The notes under the pieces are model-generated. The model was not told where the DNA came from, made no database searches, and saw only the letters and a program-made list of their open reading frames with translations. Positions 44,585 to 56,581 of a stretch of DNA of 64,000 nucleotides are shown here, in pieces. Origin of the DNA: Phoronis australis (lineage: Eukaryota > Phoronida > Phoronidae); NCBI GenBank assembly GCA_002633005.1, contig NMRA01000896.1:1-64000 (forward strand). The letters run 5' to 3'. The translations under genes and the position numbers were made by a program. Position 1 is the stretch's first letter; each line of letters opens with the position of its first letter.

Positions 44585-45790
44585 TCCCGGTGTAAAACAG
44601 ATATCCTGGATTCAGAAAGAGGCTCACAAACCTTAAAAAGCTAATTCAGCTGAAAAACATGAACCCCGACCTTTAAAATACGAACACGGACCTTTAAAAC
44701 AGGAAACCCCGGGGACCGTACAAGAAACCCGGAGAATTTTGCCAATTTTCGGAGCCTAAAACTTTGAGTTAAAGCATCTTCGTCTGTGAGCAAATTTCTA
44801 ACATAATTTTTATTCTCAACACATTGTTATCTCGGTGAATATTCAGTTAATTTCAGATTATCCAATTGTTTATCAAAAAATGGTCAAAAGTGAAAAACAA
44901 AAATATTGTTTCGACTTTCGCGTGCCATTGCTGATTAATTCCTTAAACATCTTTACAACTGAAAGCATTTAAAGGTTCGTCGATTTATTTGTCGAGGGTA
45001 TATTATTTCATCCACAATCAGTTTCCGGATTTTGAAATGGACCGCGAGAACTGTTCGCTCAAAAGACCAGCACCGTCACCAATTTCACCGTTATTGCCCT
45101 AAAAAAACTGTGCTTCAACTCCTCATCGATCATTAAAACGGAATTTGGAATCAAATTTCTGAACTCAACGCATTCACACTCTTTTTGGCGGATCACTGCT
45201 GTAAAATTTGTTCAGAAATTCTGTTCATTGGTATCAAAATACTAAAAACTTGTTACAAAATGAAACCAGTTCCGATAATTTGTTGTGACATGTACGTAAC
45301 CTCGTGGAAGAAGAACAGTTGATTGAAGAATTGGAGAAAGAGAAACTGGTCAATAGGTGTCGTAATATCTCATGGCGCCGAAAGCCGACGAAAAAGATGG
45401 CACCACAACTTAAGCAGCAGAATTACGGTAGATCGCCAATCGGTCACCAAGTTGTCTAAAATTCTCATACAGTAAAACAACATATCACAACAGCTATTTA
45501 AAAGAAGAAGACTATTTTTCATCAAAATGTGAAATTTATACATGTCGTATGAACGCAAGGCATTTAAAGATACTAAGGTACTATTTTCTTGAGAAAAGCA
45601 ATGTTTGACAGAAAGTGCGGGAGCGGTGTTTTAGACCCCAGATTCCTGTCTGATCGCCAGGATTCCTGTTTTAAAGGTCGATATTCATGTTTTTCGGGTT
45701 GGTTAACTATTTTGAAGGTGCGGGGGTCTGTTTTCGACTCCGGGATATCTGTTTTACACCGGGGTTGCAATTTCGATGGAACATCTTGAA
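44585..45790. repeat. Long inverted arms (about 130 bp) around 900 bp of unique sequence
   Basis: The left arm (44585-44720) has cccggtgtaaaacagatatcc, aaaaacatga and cgacctttaaaacaggaa. Read in reverse complement, the right arm (45640-45770) has the same blocks in the same order: ccccggtgtaaaacagatat, aaaaacatgaatat and gacctttaaaacaggaat. It may be the two ends of a fold-back element or two opposite insertions. No coding sequence lies between them. Confidence 0.65.
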
Positions 45791-46000
45791 AAAGCGCACA
45801 TATTTTGTTTCATGTGGGAACAGTTTTGCTCTCGAATATACCTTCGTTCAATTCAAACCCAAACCAATCGCAAACAGGTAGTCAGAGTTTTGTAAAAAAG
45901 CCTTATTGTGCAAGGCAAGGTCCGGCTGTGTTGTGTGCCAGGCCCCACACTCTGCTGATCTATTAAGTCTAAGAAGTCTAAACGCATTTCGAGGTTGAGG

Positions 46001-46107
46001 TTGCGCCGCGCATGCGTGGAATTTGTATGCATTTGTTCGTTCCGGTATTGGTTTTTATTATGGAATTTACAATCACTAAAACTTTTCGCAACTCTGCCGT
46101 TCGTCTT
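46001..46107 (+). repeat. Dispersed repeat, left copy flanking the Ly6-type gene
   Basis: Matches 56473-56581 in the same orientation: a cgtgcgtggaatttgt block, a ttccggt.ttggtt block and cactaaaacttttcgcaact. It lies 380 bp before the Ly6-type start codon; the other copy lies about 520 bp after its stop codon. Confidence 0.7.
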
Positions 46108-46339
46108 TGAATTTGAAACAATTGAAGTTCGCAGGTTAGGTTCGGCAAAATTTATATTTCTTACATGGTTATGGGTCATTGGTAAATTCGTCGGCCTTTG
46201 GTATTTACTTGTGTTAGTCTACAGCAAACACCTAACCCTGAGAATCCTTATGAGGTTTGATAAGCAACACTAAACGATTATGTCCCAAGTATGAGTAACC
46301 TTCAAGTGTTGGACCAAAAGAATCACTTTCAAAGTATGC

Positions 46340-46346
46340 TATAAAT
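46340..46346 (+). promoter_or_regulatory. Possible TATA box of the Ly6-type gene
   Basis: TATAAAT lies 143 bp before the start codon at 46489, which would allow a short 5' UTR. No other core-promoter element was identified, and the motif is common in AT-rich DNA. Confidence 0.25.
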
Positions 46347-46488
46347 TTTTGAAATACCCCGTATATATGCTACCACTACAACGAATGCACTGCGCATGAC
46401 TTACTCGAGGACTTGAGTTTCCAAGAAGTCCGCCATTTACAGTCTCGTCAATCTTAAATTATCAAGTGCTACTGAAAGCAAACTTATT

Positions 46489-46537
46489 ATGAAGACACTT
46501 GCCGTTTTGGTTTTGGTCATCTGCGTGGCAGCAAGCA
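46489..46537 (+). CDS. Ly6-type gene exon 1: signal peptide
   Basis: ATG at 46489; donor gtgagt at 46538. It encodes a 16-residue hydrophobic leader ending AAS, phase 1 out. The ATG follows a stretch with stops in frame. Confidence 0.85.
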
Positions 46538-49500
46538 GTGAGTACATCAAAACGAATTTGTATCGAATCTTGATTTTATCCTAGTTATTACTGAAAACGT
46601 TGGAAATGGTAATAAATTTACGCTTTAACATTGTTTAAGCGGAAGACTCTGTTGGTAAAGAGGGATTCGGAATCAGTTTTGTTTTTGTAAATGAAGCACT
46701 TATAGTGACATTGATGATTTCACGCGCAGTGTTAGGATGGAATATACTAAGCAGAGTGTTGCATTCACAGGACATTCATAGGCAAAATGCACCATGTAAC
46801 CCGGATCTGTGGCTTATTAAAACAACGTCAAAATATTTGTTCTTTTCAGAATAAACTGAGTGTAGTGTGAAATTATTTTTCCTGAACGTGTTAGCGGACA
46901 CTACGATTATGTTTGCATCTATGTGTATCTGACTGATTAGTGAGACATTGACGGAGTTAAGCTTTGGCAGTGAGCCTATGGGAAAAAAGTCTTTGGGCGT
47001 TACTAATTTGACTTGCTCTCTTAGTCACGATTTCTACCCTTTTCGTAGACCGCGTCGCCCCTTTCTCCGCGATTTCCGAGCTCGCCCCCCACACCTCTTT
47101 CAAGAGGCCTCTGTGACTACGAGGCGGGTCCCCAAGTTTGTGCGAGTCACTAAAAGTTTAGCTAAATATGCTTTAGCTTAAATGATAATCTGGCACAGCC
47201 TTCTTGATTTCGTTATGTCCACCCTTCTCGAGATTTGGCGGCAGACGCCGCAACTTACGCGAATGTCGCCGATACGGAATAACCACCAGACGGGAGTTTG
47301 GTTGATGAGTTAAAAATTATTAAAAGTGAACGGTCCCGTCTCTCATGCTTGGTCTATATTGGAAATCCGTACAAACCATAGATAATTATAAGTGTGGCTT
47401 CCATTGTGGGCCCATGGGTAGTTATTTAGAAAAATCTCGGTGTGCTATCGACCTAGAATCTGATGTCACTTTTATACAGCAGCATTTTATAGTTTAGTTA
47501 ACACCTCGCCACAGTGGAGCGCGTGATACAATTTGTGATTTAACACCACAACCGTCGAACTTTTTAACGAGCGTCACGTTGTTGAGCTATTGAACGTGAT
47601 TTCAGTTGGTATGTCGTCACAGAACAAATGAGACAATGCTAAGCGCCTGATAAAAATATAGCTTCATAGCCCTTGACCTTAAACATCACCAATGTCATTG
47701 AAATATTTCCACCACGGGCACTAAGTTAAACATCAAAACCATAGATGCACAAATATTTGTTCGTTTACCATAACTTCAATTCAACAGTTGTTTGCTATCA
47801 CAAAACAGCTGACAGAATCCTACCAATGATTTACTTTCTTTTTAAACTTGTATGGGAGGAGGGGGGCTATTGTTGCCACACGAGCAACAAAAGAGTTACG
47901 GTTTGTTTAGCGAAAAACCTGCGGTATATAACATCGGACTACAAAAGACGTTTGTTGACCTAGGTATCTAACCACGTTGGCGGCAGTCACATGCAGCAAT
48001 AGGTCATGTCTCCTGTTAAGGGTACATTATTCTTTTTTTACAGCAGAAAAATACGTTGATAGGACTTTCATTGGACGGCACAAACTTTTTAAAGTTGTTA
48101 GGTTTTACCAGGACGAGGAGTCTAATCTTATCACTCTCCATGGAAGTCGAAATTGTTAACTTTACCTTGAACTGTTCTACTGTTGTGAGAACTCAAGATG
48201 TCGATTCTTATGCACTTTTTCTAGCCAATCGTTTGCTTGGAACGTTCATAATCGGCACCACAGGATACAGGAAATCATATCAAATATCTCAAAAGCTATT
48301 GAAACATTGTTATACAGAATTTGTTAAATGCACGACACTTTTCATTGTTCAGAGTTTTTATTCCGTTACGTTCGTACTTTCGGAACAAAACTCTACTCTC
48401 AACTGAACATAGATACAGTAACTGACCAAGCGACATAATTAAAAGACACACAATATTTCGAAACATACTTGTTTCATTCTCAAGTGAAGATACAATGACG
48501 CAGTAATACCACCACAGAGTATAAGCTGACGACACACACAGTGAGACACGGCGGGTGTGAAATACTGCAAAGAATGACTAATGAAGGGGGTAACAGAAAA
48601 GTCACGCAAACAACTGTAACGTGCGGCGCGACCCTGTTTGCTGCTCATTCAAAACAGGCTTCTCAAAAGCAATTAAAAGGGACTCTAATACTTTCAAACG
48701 CAGCACATCTTGCTCCACGTAGCGAATTGACGTGTTTTCCACAATTTCTTGACGGGTGATTTTACGTGAGTGGCATTGCAGAAAATGATTTTGAATGGCG
48801 CCATTTTGAAGATGCATGGATAACCGACGGGAAAGACTGCAAACCGTTTGACCAATGTAACATTGTTTGACGTTTGAACGAAGACATTCGTTCATAGGGC
48901 ATACAAACTCATAAACAACACTACACTGTGCAACGGGGCGTACTTTCGCTTTAGAAATGTTATTTTTCATGACCAAGTTGGAGGACTTCCTATTCCGATA
49001 ATAAATAATAACATCGAGGTGATCATCAGGCTTACAAACTTTAACATTGTCCCTTATAATTTTCTTAATGGCGTGTTCGTCCTGGAGGTAATTATTAGAC
49101 ATGACATTTTTGTAAAATATCTTTTTGGTGACACCGATCCGACGTGCAGAGACTTCATAGCTAATTCTGGACACAAATCGCTTAATATGGAAATCCACAA
49201 AATCATTGGTATACCCATTATTCACCAGTGTTTGTTTTATGCGATCTACCTCTTGATTGAACAATAGCCAGTTGGACGACACCGAATACGCCACAACGGC
49301 TACCTTATACCGCTCAGGGCACTCACTTTTGGCGTGGAGACAGAAACCTTTATCAGTAGGCTTGTGGTAAACTGATGTAGAAAATTCACATGGAGAATGG
49401 TTCACAAGAACGTCCAAAAACGGAATCCTGTCATTTACAGGAAACTCGTGGGTAAACTTCAATACAGAGTGACGCTCAAGTTCATCACATACTGATAACA

Positions 49501-52500
49501 AGGCGTCAATGGCACAATAAACAAAAATATCAACTACATCACGTACATAGATAGGAATATCACCAATCAAATTGCTAGCCCTTTTTTCCACTTCAGACAT
49601 ATAAAATTCCAAGAAAGTAGGACCCAGAGGAGAGCCCATGCTCACACCATCTTTCTGCAAAAACAATTTCCCATTTATATGGCGAAATGGTACTTTGGTT
49701 GTGCAGATGGTTAACAGCTCTCTCATATGAGTTGGTGAAATGTCGGTTGGCTCTAAATGTGGGTGACGGTATACACTATCCAAAATGATAGTAATGGTCT
49801 CATCCACCGCTACGTTGGTGAACAAAGACTCAGCGTCAAGCGACATAGGTTGATAATGGGGGGATGGCACTTGTGTGCGCAAAATGTCAATGAAATCCTC
49901 ACGACATTCAACGGAGTAACGGCTCTGAATGTACGACTTTATGATGTTATCAAGATGCTTCGCTGTCTTGTACGTAGGCGTCAGGACTTGGGATATTATC
50001 GGCCGTAGAGGAACATCTTGTTTGTGTATTTTGGGATTACCATAGAGATAACCTTCGGAGTAGTCACCTTCGATTTCGAAGAAAATGCGAAACATTGTTA
50101 TAGGAACCTTCGTAGATTGGACTGACAATAAGCAGCCATGGTCCGCTATTGTTTTAGAGTGAACGCAACAACGAGAATTTTATAACTGAAAACGACTTGT
50201 AATTTATCACTCCCAATCTACCTCGTATTAAGTTCTTAAGGGACCCCCATAACTTTGGTCGTCACTAAATTTACAGACACATTCCATTCTCGACAAAATT
50301 CATCTATATTAAACCATAGGTCTTTCAGTTTAACTGACGAGTCAGCACATAATTTGGATGCTAGGCAAAGTTGGAACGGGAGACTCCGTATGCTCTCAAC
50401 CACTAGGTTAGGCTCCGGCAGTGATCTGCTGTGACACCACAGCACACTGAAGAGGGAGCCACCTCGCATGAATAACTAGGAGCTGATCGGCGAGCTGTGA
50501 GCCTCATAGACTATCAAGTGAAATGTTCTCAGCGTACAGCGAGACAAATGCCCACTAACCTGTAAGCCTAGTAACGCCTCGCGGGATAAAGTCCTCAGTT
50601 CATGAACGTGAATTATGCGGCGAGCTCATTGTCTTTGGAACACCCCCAGCGTCGTCACCTTCTCACGGGTCTCAGTTTCCCGCGACACGTTACGAGTCCT
50701 CGAAGCGCGTCAGAGATGACCCGAAATGTAATTCTCAAATATGTGACCAATAAGCATGCGCGCACCCAGCCTTTAATATGGGGGGGGGGCTCGAATTTCT
50801 GGCGATGTGGACCTTTCGCTGACAAAAAAGCGGCAGGACTAAAAATAAAAAAACGGGGCTTCAAAACTGTGTGTCTGGACCTTTTTAGTGGACTTTTGTC
50901 TCGTTTTCTCGGACGTAAGGTTTCTCTGAGGCGGACCTTTTTGCCCACTTCGCCAATTGGGGGAGGGGGGGGGCCTCCATGGGTGNNNNNNNNNNNNNNN
51001 NNNNNNNNNGGGGGGGGGGCCTCCATGGGTGCGAGCAATGACGCATAGTTTCGATGTCAGTCAGTTTACACCCCAACTGACCCGACATCTGACTAGCCTA
51101 AAAGGCCGGGTCATCAGCCATCCCACTTTGCATTTGACGAATAAGGGACACTCGCATTAATTAAATAAATCACAATCCACATCTGTGGAGTGTAGCATCC
51201 TGCTAAAGTACAATGGTGGCTTCTGCGTTTGAATAGCATGTACAGTCAAAAATGTTATAAACGAAAGACTGTTTATCCAACTAAACGAGGGCAATGCTGT
51301 GAGTGACGAAGACTAGTTGACTGTGACCTTGGAGTGATTTTCACAATGCTGTGCCAACAGTTGTTGAGTCCTTGTAGGTTCTATGTGCTTGATCAGTAAA
51401 GATGTATTGGAAGGTAATATAGTCTTGCTCAGTGGTGACAGCGTATGCTACAAGTTGTTTTTAGCTGTGAGAAAGTAGTGGCGTGTTATTGTTTGTTTTT
51501 AAATAACTAAAAAGTAAAACGCATCAGTGACGCGTCAGCGTGTTAGAAATGACTCGTCACGTGTCAGAAAGGACCCGTCACAAGGTGACGCAAGTGGCGT
51601 TCCATAATTGTCAACCTAAGCGTGTCATGTGGCCCTAACAGTTGCCTCACTCCCGGCCTCTATTATCGTTAGAATCTCGTGGGGGTGAACATCCGCTGGT
51701 ATCTGGTTCTACATTGGTCAACCAAGGACGAAGTCAATCGGTGTATTTAAACCATCGGAACATGAAAACCATGCTTTTGCAACTTGAGTCACAATCCAGA
51801 TGATAAACGCGGTTTGTTTGAAATCGTCGATTTCTAGGCGTGTTGTTTACAGCTCTACGTGATCTGAATCCTGGACCAGACGTTCTCGCCACCTGGTGAA
51901 CGGAAAAGTTCCAGCTGACTGATTGGAGCGCCCTCTAAGAACTTCACTGACGTCACTTTGCTGCGCGTGAACTTGGAATCTTGCTTAATCTCAAGGTCAC
52001 GAACTTGGAATACACGAGGAAACTTGACAAGTTCACTCAAATAATCACGTTCCTGTCTATAAAATTTGCAATCCACTTGATTGAATTACAAGTTGATAAA
52101 ATAACGCAAATTTTAACCAATACTTTTTTAACTATCGGCGATCTTAATCACCAAATATTAATTGATTTAACCATTCACACATTCCTCCTATTTTTTGACA
52201 CATGTTACGCTAAAGGAGATTGTGTGGCCAATAATTACAAAAATTCTTTACACACAACAAAAATATCACCTGATTGCCCAAATGATGATTCAATTCCAAG
52301 TTCACACATACGCAATCTTGAGATTAAGCAGGTTTCCAAGTTCACGCACAGCAACTTTACAGAATGCAAAGGTCATCCCATTTGCAAAAATCGACCAGCC
52401 AGACTTGACGACAGTTGGCGAACGCCGGTAAAGCAATACCATGAAGGATGGAATAGCTGTTAACAAAAAATGAAAAGGAGCTTTTAGTGTTCAGAAAGCG

Positions 52501-55500
52501 GCGAGTCGATGAATCTAATGGAATATTACTGTGGCTGGGAAAAACATGCTAATTTATTTTTCCTAATTATTCCCGTGCCCGAGTTATAGCTCGGGCGCTC
52601 GATTTATAAGTCGGGCGCTTGAATTAGGAAAAAGTAGACTAGTATGTACTTTCCCAGCCACCGTAGAATATTGAATTCGGCTGCCGTATTTTCTGGCCGT
52701 AGCCTGGGTGCTCTCTTCTTCATTGAAACGCATCTGTAGAATTTCACGATGTTACAACAGGGGACTTAGTAGTTTGAGGTCGACTCAAAAAGGCAAAATT
52801 GCTAAAAGAGGGCTCAACAGTTGTCGGATCGGTCCGAAAGTCCTGTCTTCGTTAACAAGAACACATCTCGTAAAGAATTTGCTCTAGACACTGAGGCAGT
52901 CACAACAGAATAAAACATCCGTTTGAGTGGAAGGGGGCATAGCAGTAATCGGATTCGTCGTGAAACGAAAGTTCACCATACTCTCCTCACCAAAACATAT
53001 CTGTAAAGATTCACAACTATACTTCACCGAACTTTTATCCACTTTGATTCTCGTAATTAGCACATTCCTTAATTTTACACTAAGTTATGCGAGACCCTAG
53101 AAAAATGGCTAACTTCAGAGCATCTTATTTCAATCATGACTGATCGAATTCAATTGAAACTTTCAGATAATGTAATTCATGGGCTATTCATTAAAACTCT
53201 ATTAGGAAATATTTTTAAATTGTCCCACTTTGGCACAAGGGCTATCAAAAATTGATTCTTTTGGATTAGGAATTTTATGAAAAAAATGCATCGAACGCAA
53301 ACAAAAGGTTAATTTCAAAATCTGTAACAGTGTTTTTGAGATTTCGTCTCGATGATTTACGACAAACGTAATTTGGTCATGTCACTGACACTGTACCTTT
53401 TCTATGACCGCACCTTTATTTTTTGCACCAAAAAGACAAGGTCAGGTGACCGGCCGATCAAGATAAAATCAGAAGTCAAATTCTGCGGGGATTCTACTTT
53501 TCCATGATATGGAGGTTTAAATAACCAAATTCTATACCTTTGTAGACATTTCTTCCACCTTAAAGTCCCACATTACACAAGCACCCCGTGTAAAAGAAGT
53601 GCACCGTTATATCTGCGAAGTAGATAAAAATGGTGCGTAGCTTGGCGCAATAACTGACAGCTGTCTCCCCATTTTCAGATGCTCTCACTTGCTACTCTTG
53701 TGCTAGCTGTGGTAGCGGTGTTGGAAACGTGGTCGAGTGCTCGTCCATCCTAGGGACTGCTGACTGCATGAAGTCCTTCTATGAACTGGCCGGTAAGTCT
53801 ACAGTGCAACTGTACGTTACTTTTCAATCAACAGATTTGGAGCAGTTCAAGCCAGCCCTATGGTGTCAGCCGTCTGCACTAAGTTTCACAAACGGCTTGT
53901 ATTTCTCACCTGACCCGTGTACATTATCCAATGTGGTATACAAGAAAAAATTAAAATATACAAATCACAGATCTGCATCGAACTTTCAGACTGTGAAGAC
54001 GAGTATTTTTTACAGACGCTTCCAAGTTTCAGGTAAAACCGTACCGTGACAAGTTCTGATATCTTTTTAAAAGGGAACAGTGCATTTATCAGGAGGCGTT
54101 TCTTGGGCAACTTGGTATTAATTATTCACTATAAAAGGTAGGCCTACTTCTATTTTTTGTGAGTTTATTTCTATCAAAAAGAAACTACCAAGTCCTAAAA
54201 TTTGACGCAGTGAAGAAGTTTGGTCCGAATAAGTTATGTTCTATTTCGTCTTCTCCGTTCTGATAATGCACTCAGTGGCCAGGACGAATCTAAATCACCG
54301 TCAAATTTTCCTTCTTGTGTTGTATCTATTCGCACTTTTTGAGTGTACCTTTCAATTAGCGGTGAATTCGGTGAAATCCAGAAGTCTGGTGTTTGAACTG
54401 ACTGACACATTATGGCCACTCAGCAGGCCAACAGTTTAACCTTATCAAGGACACGCTGCATGAATAAAATACAAACTACCAGGAATTTTTACTTGTTACC
54501 GAGGTTCGACACTGTTTGCCAAAGCCCGTAAAGCAGTCGTTCTTTACGACATTGAAAATTTCTGAATGATTTGAACATTATTTCTATTTCCAATAACTGA
54601 TTGTTGTTTTAAAAAATGTTGTTTTTGCATTAAGTTTTGTTATTATAGGGTAAAATAATGGCGAGCGACATCATACTGAACAGTTACGGAACAGGAGTGT
54701 AAGCATTAGGTGTGACTTAATTCAAACAGCAGATTTTCATTTATTAAAGAAAAAACTTCTCAACTTAGGTTGTTTCCTTCAACAAATCATATTTCACAAT
54801 CCTAACCACATATCAAAATCACCAGCAAGTGAAAAGTAGCGGGAGTAATTGTGGTCTAGACGTAGGCGTGCTTTCGAGTCGAATTGCTAATTGTTATATG
54901 AGAGCTAAAATAGTTCGGGGAAACCTTATTTTTTATTTCATAAGAAAACACAATAGGCATCAAAAATGTAAAAATTAACGGTGTAACATTTTAAGTTGAA
55001 GCCAAATCACTAAAACTGGAGGAACTCGAAACCCAGAGCAAACCTTTACTTACTCCGACGTACGAAAATCCGGGAACCGGAAAACACAAACGAAGCAATT
55101 GAAACAGTACATTAAACTGAGATCGTGCATTAGAGGTGACTTTTGAGTAACCCATGTAAATTTCACATTTGTGCCAGAGAGACTAGTGGAAATCAAAGAC
55201 CAAAATAAAAAACAACAAAAGATGGACTAAAATTGTATGTATATGACGAGGTATTTGTTAAGGCATAATTTTTCGTATTAATTGGTTTCAACGTCGTGAA
55301 TCCTTTCATGAACAACATGTAAATCATGACGTTTCTTCGTTTTTACCGGAATATTTTAAAGCACTATTTGTCAGTTGCCATCTTGACATTTTATAATAAA
55401 ACTAGGAACTCAAAAAAGTGCATATCGAACCACACTGAAACCAGCAATAACCTACAAGGCTTATTCTAAACCTGATCTATTTGAGTGCTCTATTCCTTGC

Positions 55501-55956
55501 CGTGGAGTCACTTAGCGCAGTCCGCCAACATCGATCATTCCTGTAATACTAGATAGAAAACTTAAGCTTCATGGTTTGGTAATGTTACAAAAGGATGACG
55601 TAATAGAAAACTATAACAACACAACACCTCCCCGCCTTATTGAGCGAAAGCTTGTCACAACATGCAGGTAAAAATCCACTACTACCAGTGAGTGATCTTT
55701 CTCTTACTGGACTGTGTCAGTGTAGTGAGAATTGAAAAGTTCAAAGGGTATTTTTTATTCTACAGGAACTAAAGTTGTGTCACGCGGCTGTTCTTCCAAG
55801 AAGCCGTGGGACGGTTGCAAGGGAGCTAGCGTTGGCGGCATCGGTGGTACAATTTGTTATTGTACCGGTGACAACTGCAACCCAGCTGCGTCGCCAATGG
55901 CAACTTGGAGCGCCATTTTGTTAGCGGCCCTTTTCGCAGTGTACAACGCCATGTAA
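46489..55956 (+). CDS. Ly6/uPAR (three-finger) family protein, GPI-anchored, 3 exons
   Basis: Gene-level entry. Three exons (49, 114 and 191 nt) join in frame to 117 residues. Exon 1 is a signal peptide (MKTLAVLVLVICVAAS). Exons 2 and 3 form one LU domain with ten cysteines: it opens LTCYSCASC and closes with CYCTGDNCN, the family's C-terminal signature. A hydrophobic tail after SPMATWSAILLAALF indicates GPI anchoring. All introns are phase 1, as is usual for Ly6 genes. Proteins of this family act outside the cell as receptor modulators, adhesion factors or ligands; the partner here is unknown. Intron 1 (7.1 kb) hosts a Penelope-like element and hairpin elements. A poly(A) signal AATAAA lies at 56222-56227. 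Confidence 0.9.
48602..50190 (-). pseudogene. Penelope-like retroelement: reverse transcriptase plus GIY-YIG endonuclease, 5'-truncated
   Basis: A minus-strand frame of about 530 codons ending at 48602. RT blocks in order: YGNPKIHK and PIIS, SLDAESLFTNVAVDETI (motif A with its Asp), GVSMGSPLGPTFLEFYM (motif B) and YVRDVVDIFV where the family has RYVDD. After a linker comes a GIY-YIG type endonuclease: VVYEFVC, CYIGQT, then SRRLSMHL. This RT-GIY-YIG order is diagnostic of endonuclease-bearing Penelope-like elements. The N-terminal part is missing (an in-frame stop lies near 50190) and the catalytic YVDD doublet is altered, so the copy is probably dead although its frame is otherwise open. It lies antisense in intron 1 of the Ly6-type gene. 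Confidence 0.9.
50236..50345 (-). pseudogene. Possible LINE reverse transcriptase fragment
   Basis: A minus-strand frame reads LKDLWFNIDEFCREWNVSVNLVTTKVMGV, resembling the RT thumb-side motif of non-LTR elements (L..L..YC..W.L.VN..KTKVM.F). Only about 35 residues match, and no YADD block could be read before it. Confidence 0.4.
50986..51009. other. Assembly gap, 24 N
   Basis: Both sides carry a G run followed by cctccatgggtg, so the true gap may be negative (unmerged overlap at a poly-G tract). Confidence 0.95.
51953..52357. mobile_element. MITE-like element, about 400 bp, with 60-bp terminal inverted repeats
   Basis: The left end (ctttgctgcgcgtgaacttgg, tgcttaatctcaag, cgaacttggaa) pairs with the right end (ttccaagttcacac, cttgagattaagca, ccaagttcacgcacagcaac). 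The interior is AT-rich and non-coding. It lies in intron 1 of the Ly6-type gene. Confidence 0.75.
52521..52673. mobile_element. Palindromic hairpin element, about 150 bp
   Basis: The left gaatattactgtggctggga and right tcccagccaccgtagaatatt ends pair, as do ttttcctaatt and aattaggaaaa further in, with an inner cccgagttatagctcggg hairpin. Nearly the whole element folds on itself. Confidence 0.8.
53679..53792 (+). CDS. Ly6-type gene exon 2: first half of the LU domain
   Basis: Acceptor ttttcag ends at 53678 and donor gtaagt starts at 53793; phase 1 on both sides. ALTCYSCASCGSG then VVECSS and DCMKSFYEL give five of the ten cysteines. Confidence 0.92.
53793..55765 (+). other. Intron 2 of the Ly6-type gene
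   Basis: About 2 kb, AT-rich. No exon, transposon domain or tandem repeat was recognised. Confidence 0.6.
55766..55956 (+). CDS. Ly6-type gene exon 3: second half of LU domain and GPI signal
   Basis: Acceptor ctacag ends at 55765; runs to TAA 55954-55956. It carries RGCSSKKPWDGC, TICYCTGDNCN and the hydrophobic C-terminal segment removed on GPI attachment. Confidence 0.92.
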
Positions 55957-56221
55957 ACTACCAACGAACAACCGTTTTGTGAGCTTATCTAGTGTCTTTT
56001 CTTGTCATGCTATAGATCTGCCCTTTGAAATACAGAATGTGTGATCTTTTAAATTCTTCAAAAAAAAAAAATTGTGGTTTATATTGTTTTTTGTCTGTGC
56101 CATTAAATGTTATATCTGATGACATGAGATGTCAAATTATATAATCGAAAACTAATGAGACAACCATCGAGCTTTTGACCACTTTTGTAGGTGCCTGTTT
56201 TGTACGTTTCTCTTTTTATTG

Positions 56222-56227
56222 AATAAA
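56222..56227 (+). terminator. Poly(A) signal of the Ly6-type gene
   Basis: AATAAA 266 bp after the stop codon; a second AATAAA follows at about 56263. Confidence 0.5.
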
Positions 56228-56472
56228 GACTTTGCAACTCATATATTTGGTCTCACTGTAAAATAAATCTGACACAATTACATTCTTTTGGCCATTACAA
56301 CACCAAATAATTTAGGTTCTCATCTTACCAATGTTGTTTAAAAATTAGACATTCGTTAAACCGAAGTTTATGAAAATAACCGCTGTTATTTGTTTAATTT
56401 TCTACCTTAGCATCTTACATGGGCCATTAAACTCTATCCCTGAAATCCCAATGTCGATCTCACGCTGAAGTG

Positions 56473-56581
56473 GCTGCGCCGTGCGTGCGTGGAATTTGTC
56501 TACATTAGCTTTTTCCGGTGTTGGTTCCTGCGTATGGTATTTAGTGTCACTAAAACTTTTCGCAACTCAGCCGTTTTTTAA
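56473..56581 (+). repeat. Dispersed repeat, right copy flanking the Ly6-type gene
   Basis: Direct-orientation partner of 46001-46107 with the same block order. No tRNA-like head or poly(A) tail was seen. Confidence 0.7.

Larger units (their letters stand above)
39240..46488. other. Long non-coding, transposon-rich stretch
   Basis: Between the divergent receptor-like and Ly6-type genes. It contains a CAGTGGCGGAT-ended element (40804-41115), a promoter-motif repeat pair (41129-41468), inverted arms (44585-45790) and otherwise AT-rich sequence. The longest open frame (42714-43130, plus) resembles nothing I know. No gene was recognised. Confidence 0.5.

Noticed and set aside
45995-46273. 92-codon open frame upstream of the Ly6-type gene
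   Set aside because: It overlaps a dispersed repeat whose other copy (56473) is not open in the same frame.
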